This document shows, piece by piece, positions 62,123 to 64,000 of a stretch of 64,000 nucleotides of DNA (position 1 is the stretch's first letter; the number at the start of each line of letters is the position of its first letter). The translations under genes and the position numbers were made by a program. The DNA lies in contig CAZCYD010000001.1 of NCBI GenBank assembly GCA_964502735.1, positions 108,260 to 172,259 of the forward strand. Direction: 5' to 3'. Source of the stretch: JACKAN01 sp964502735 (lineage in GTDB: Bacteria > Bdellovibrionota > Bdellovibrionia > Bdellovibrionales > UBA1609). The notes below the pieces were generated by a model. That model had not been told where the DNA came from, searched no databases, and saw only the letters and a program-made list of their open reading frames with translations.

Positions 62123-63856
62123 ATGAGTGAAATTCTCGTTAAGGTTGAAAATTTATCCGTCGAGTTTAAAACTGACGACGGCATCGTGCGGGCTTTAAAA
62201 AATGTCTCTTTTGATATACCCAAAGGCAAGACTGTGGGCCTTGTCGGCGAATCTGGATCAGGAAAAAGCGTTTCTTCTCTAGCCATAATGAGACTCATTC
62301 CCAACCCTCCAGGCAACATCACTTCTGGCGCTATTACTTTTGAAGGAAAAGATCTCTTAAAGCTTTCTGAGCCTGAAATGAGAAAGATTCGTGGAAATAA
62401 AATCTCCATGATATTTCAAGAACCTATGACGAGCTTAAACCCAGTTTTTACTGTTGGTGAACAAATTGCGGAAACCCTTATGCTTCATCAAAAGATGACT
62501 AAAGATCAAGCTCTTAAAAAATCTGTCGAGTTGTTAACCCAAGTCGGCATCCCAACCCCCGAACAAAGAGTGAACTCCTACCCACATGAAATGAGCGGAG
62601 GCCAAAGGCAAAGGGTTATGATTGCCATGGCTATTGCCTGTGAACCAGATCTACTGATTGCAGATGAACCCACCACAGCTCTGGACGTAACTATCCAAAA
62701 ACAAATTTTAGATCTTTTGGCTGACTTACAAAAAAAATACGGCATGAGTATATTATTTATCACTCACGACTTGGGTGTGATTGCCGATATTGCCGACGAA
62801 GTTATCGTTATGTATCGCGGCGATATTGTAGAAAAAAATCAAACTGAGGCCATTTTCACAAACCCCAAGCACCCCTACACCAAGGGACTTATTGCTTGCC
62901 GTCCAACCTTACAAAAAAACACTCGCCGCCTTCCGACAGTTAGTGATTATATGACTGAAGATGGCCAAGAGAGGACCCCAAGTTCAGAACTCATGAATAA
63001 ATTAAAGGCACCAAGACCCATTACAGAAAAAAACCCTGTCATCTTGGAAATCAAAAATCTAAAAAAACACTTTCCTCTACAAAAAAATCTATTTGGCAAA
63101 GTCAAATCTTGGGTAAAAGCTGTTGATGACGTTTCACTAAAGGTCTACAAAGGTCGAACCCTTGGGCTCGTGGGTGAATCGGGATGTGGAAAAACCACCT
63201 TAGGCAGAACGATACTGAGATTAATAGAGTCCTCAGACGGTCAAATTCTTTATAAAGGCCAGGACATTACAAAACTAGACGGAGAACAGTTGAGAGAACT
63301 CCGAAAAAAGATTCAAATCATATTTCAAGACCCCTACGCTTCTCTCAATCCAAGAATGACGATTGGATCAGCAATTATGGAGCCTATGATTATTCACAAT
63401 ATTGGAGCCAATAAAAAAGAACGTCTCGAACTAGCTGGTGATCTCATAGAAAAGTGCGGGCTCGACAGAAGCATGCTCAACCGTTATCCTCACGAGTTTT
63501 CTGGGGGACAAAGGCAAAGAATTTGTATTGCCAGAGCCCTAGCTGTAAAACCCGAGTTTATTGTTTGTGATGAGTCGGTTTCGGCTCTTGACGTTTCTGT
63601 ACAAGCTCAGATCCTCAATTTGCTTATGGACCTACAAGATGAGTTTGAACTCACCTATATCTTTATTTCTCACGATTTATCAGTGGTTAAGTACATCTCT
63701 GATGAACTTGCCGTGATGAACCTCGGCAAGGTTGTCGAAATGGCTGACTGTGAGTCTCTGTATAAAAATCCACAAGATGAGTACACAAAAAAGCTGTTGT
63801 CAGCCATTCCCTTGGGAGTGCCCAAGACTTTGCTCAACCAAGAATCACGAATCTAA
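62123..63856 (+). CDS. Double ABC ATPase of a peptide/nickel-type (Dpp/Opp-like) transporter
   Basis: 577 residues with two full ATP-binding cassettes. First: GLVGESGSGKS (Walker A), MSGGQRQRVMIA (signature), LLIADEPTTALD (Walker B). Second: GLVGESGCGKT, FSGGQRQRICIA, FIVCDESVSALD. This DppD-DppF-type fusion (as in GsiA or YejF) powers uptake or export of oligopeptides with two permeases. No permease or binding-protein gene is seen in the window; they may lie beyond the right edge. GGAGGA precedes the ATG by nine bases. Confidence 0.94.
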   Translation: MSEILVKVENLSVEFKTDDGIVRALKNVSFDIPKGKTVGLVGESGSGKSVSSLAIMRLIPNPPGNITSGAITFEGKDLLKLSEPEMRKIRGNKISMIFQEPMTSLNPVFTVGEQIAETLMLHQKMTKDQALKKSVELLTQVGIPTPEQRVNSYPHEMSGGQRQRVMIAMAIACEPDLLIADEPTTALDVTIQKQILDLLADLQKKYGMSILFITHDLGVIADIADEVIVMYRGDIVEKNQTEAIFTNPKHPYTKGLIACRPTLQKNTRRLPTVSDYMTEDGQERTPSSELMNKLKAPRPITEKNPVILEIKNLKKHFPLQKNLFGKVKSWVKAVDDVSLKVYKGRTLGLVGESGCGKTTLGRTILRLIESSDGQILYKGQDITKLDGEQLRELRKKIQIIFQDPYASLNPRMTIGSAIMEPMIIHNIGANKKERLELAGDLIEKCGLDRSMLNRYPHEFSGGQRQRICIARALAVKPEFIVCDESVSALDVSVQAQILNLLMDLQDEFELTYIFISHDLSVVKYISDELAVMNLGKVVEMADCESLYKNPQDEYTKKLLSAIPLGVPKTLLNQESRI

Positions 63857-63924
63857 CACTGTCTATACAAAGTGGTCTAAATTCACAGCATTAAAGTTAC
63901 AGTATATAGACAAGTGGTTTAAGA

Positions 63925-63958
63925 TAGATCGCGAGATAACAATTTTTATCGCGATCTA
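63925..63958. terminator. Hairpin after the ABC ATPase gene
   Basis: TAGATCGCGA (63925-63934) pairs with TCGCGATCTA (63949-63958) around a 14-base loop. There is no T run after it. It lies ~70 bases after the stop, at the right edge. Confidence 0.45.
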
Positions 63959-64000
63959 CTTGCTAATTGGAGTTTAGTAACGACAAAATCCTTGATAAAC

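Noticed and set aside
61906..62130. 74-residue open frame before the ABC ATPase gene
   Set aside because: TTG start without ribosome site, runs over the ribosome site and start of the ABC gene, and resembles no family.

Overview
The window is a 64 kb bacterial chromosomal segment that looks AT-rich and is densely coded on both strands. It is probably from a Gram-negative delta-like lineage, and a Bdellovibrionota-type organism is my best guess. The reasons are many predicted outer-membrane and exported proteins, Tad/type IV pilus parts, several FHA proteins, a DivIVA-like protein in a Gram-negative background, a CFI-box sorting domain and many exported proteases. This placement is inference from gene content; no rRNA or other taxonomic marker gene was recognised. 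A run of exactly 100 N at 30794-30893 shows that the sequence is a scaffold with a join of unknown size.

Layout. 1-2972: an operon of three pilin-like proteins that share a C-terminal domain resembling phage tail-fibre tips. 3147-9544: membrane glycosyltransferase-like protein, GDPD, 2OG-Fe oxygenase and valS. 9905-12681: a small secreted protein, an MFS exporter and a predicted outer-membrane protein. 12825-15632: the maf-yggS-proC-divIVA group. 15662-22240: a tightly overlapping operon of tadC, a DUF192 gene, three FHA membrane proteins and a PP2C-like protein. 22229-30178: sulfatase-like lipoprotein, ExbB/ExbD, membrane protein, M13 peptidase, a DUF4143-ATPase relic and an S8 protease. 30347-34663: the lipoate/2-oxoacid dehydrogenase group lipA-E2-lpd-lipB, broken by the N gap. 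34835-46142: sfsA, DsbA-like, envelope proteins, phospholipid genes, asd, a CFI-box/barrel fusion, truA, rplM and rpsI. 46330-52937: S41 protease, degenerate LytM protein, secreted protein and a helicase carrying a signal peptide. 53056-63856: PP2C, TonB-like, nucleotidyltransferase-like, AceE-like E1, RelA/SpoT-domain protein, O-methyltransferase, HAD phosphatase and a double ABC ATPase.

Working together: the lipoylation genes, E2 and E3 at 30-35 kb would supply the E1 encoded at 55.8 kb. The FHA/Tad operon looks like a phospho-threonine-responsive module attached to a Tad-type secretion protein. The pilin operon at the left edge looks like a set of minor pilins that present a receptor-binding domain.

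Most unusual items: (i) minor-pilin-like proteins with phage-fibre-like tips; (ii) two dispersed long perfect hairpins (2977-3112 and 12682-12813) that share a core, have diverged arms that remain fully complementary, and both sit between convergent genes; (iii) an SF2 helicase with an N-terminal signal peptide, five C-terminal repeats and a G8 tract in the signal-peptide region; (iv) several G/C homopolymers and short two-copy tandem repeats upstream of genes. No tRNA, rRNA, CRISPR array or intact insertion sequence was seen.
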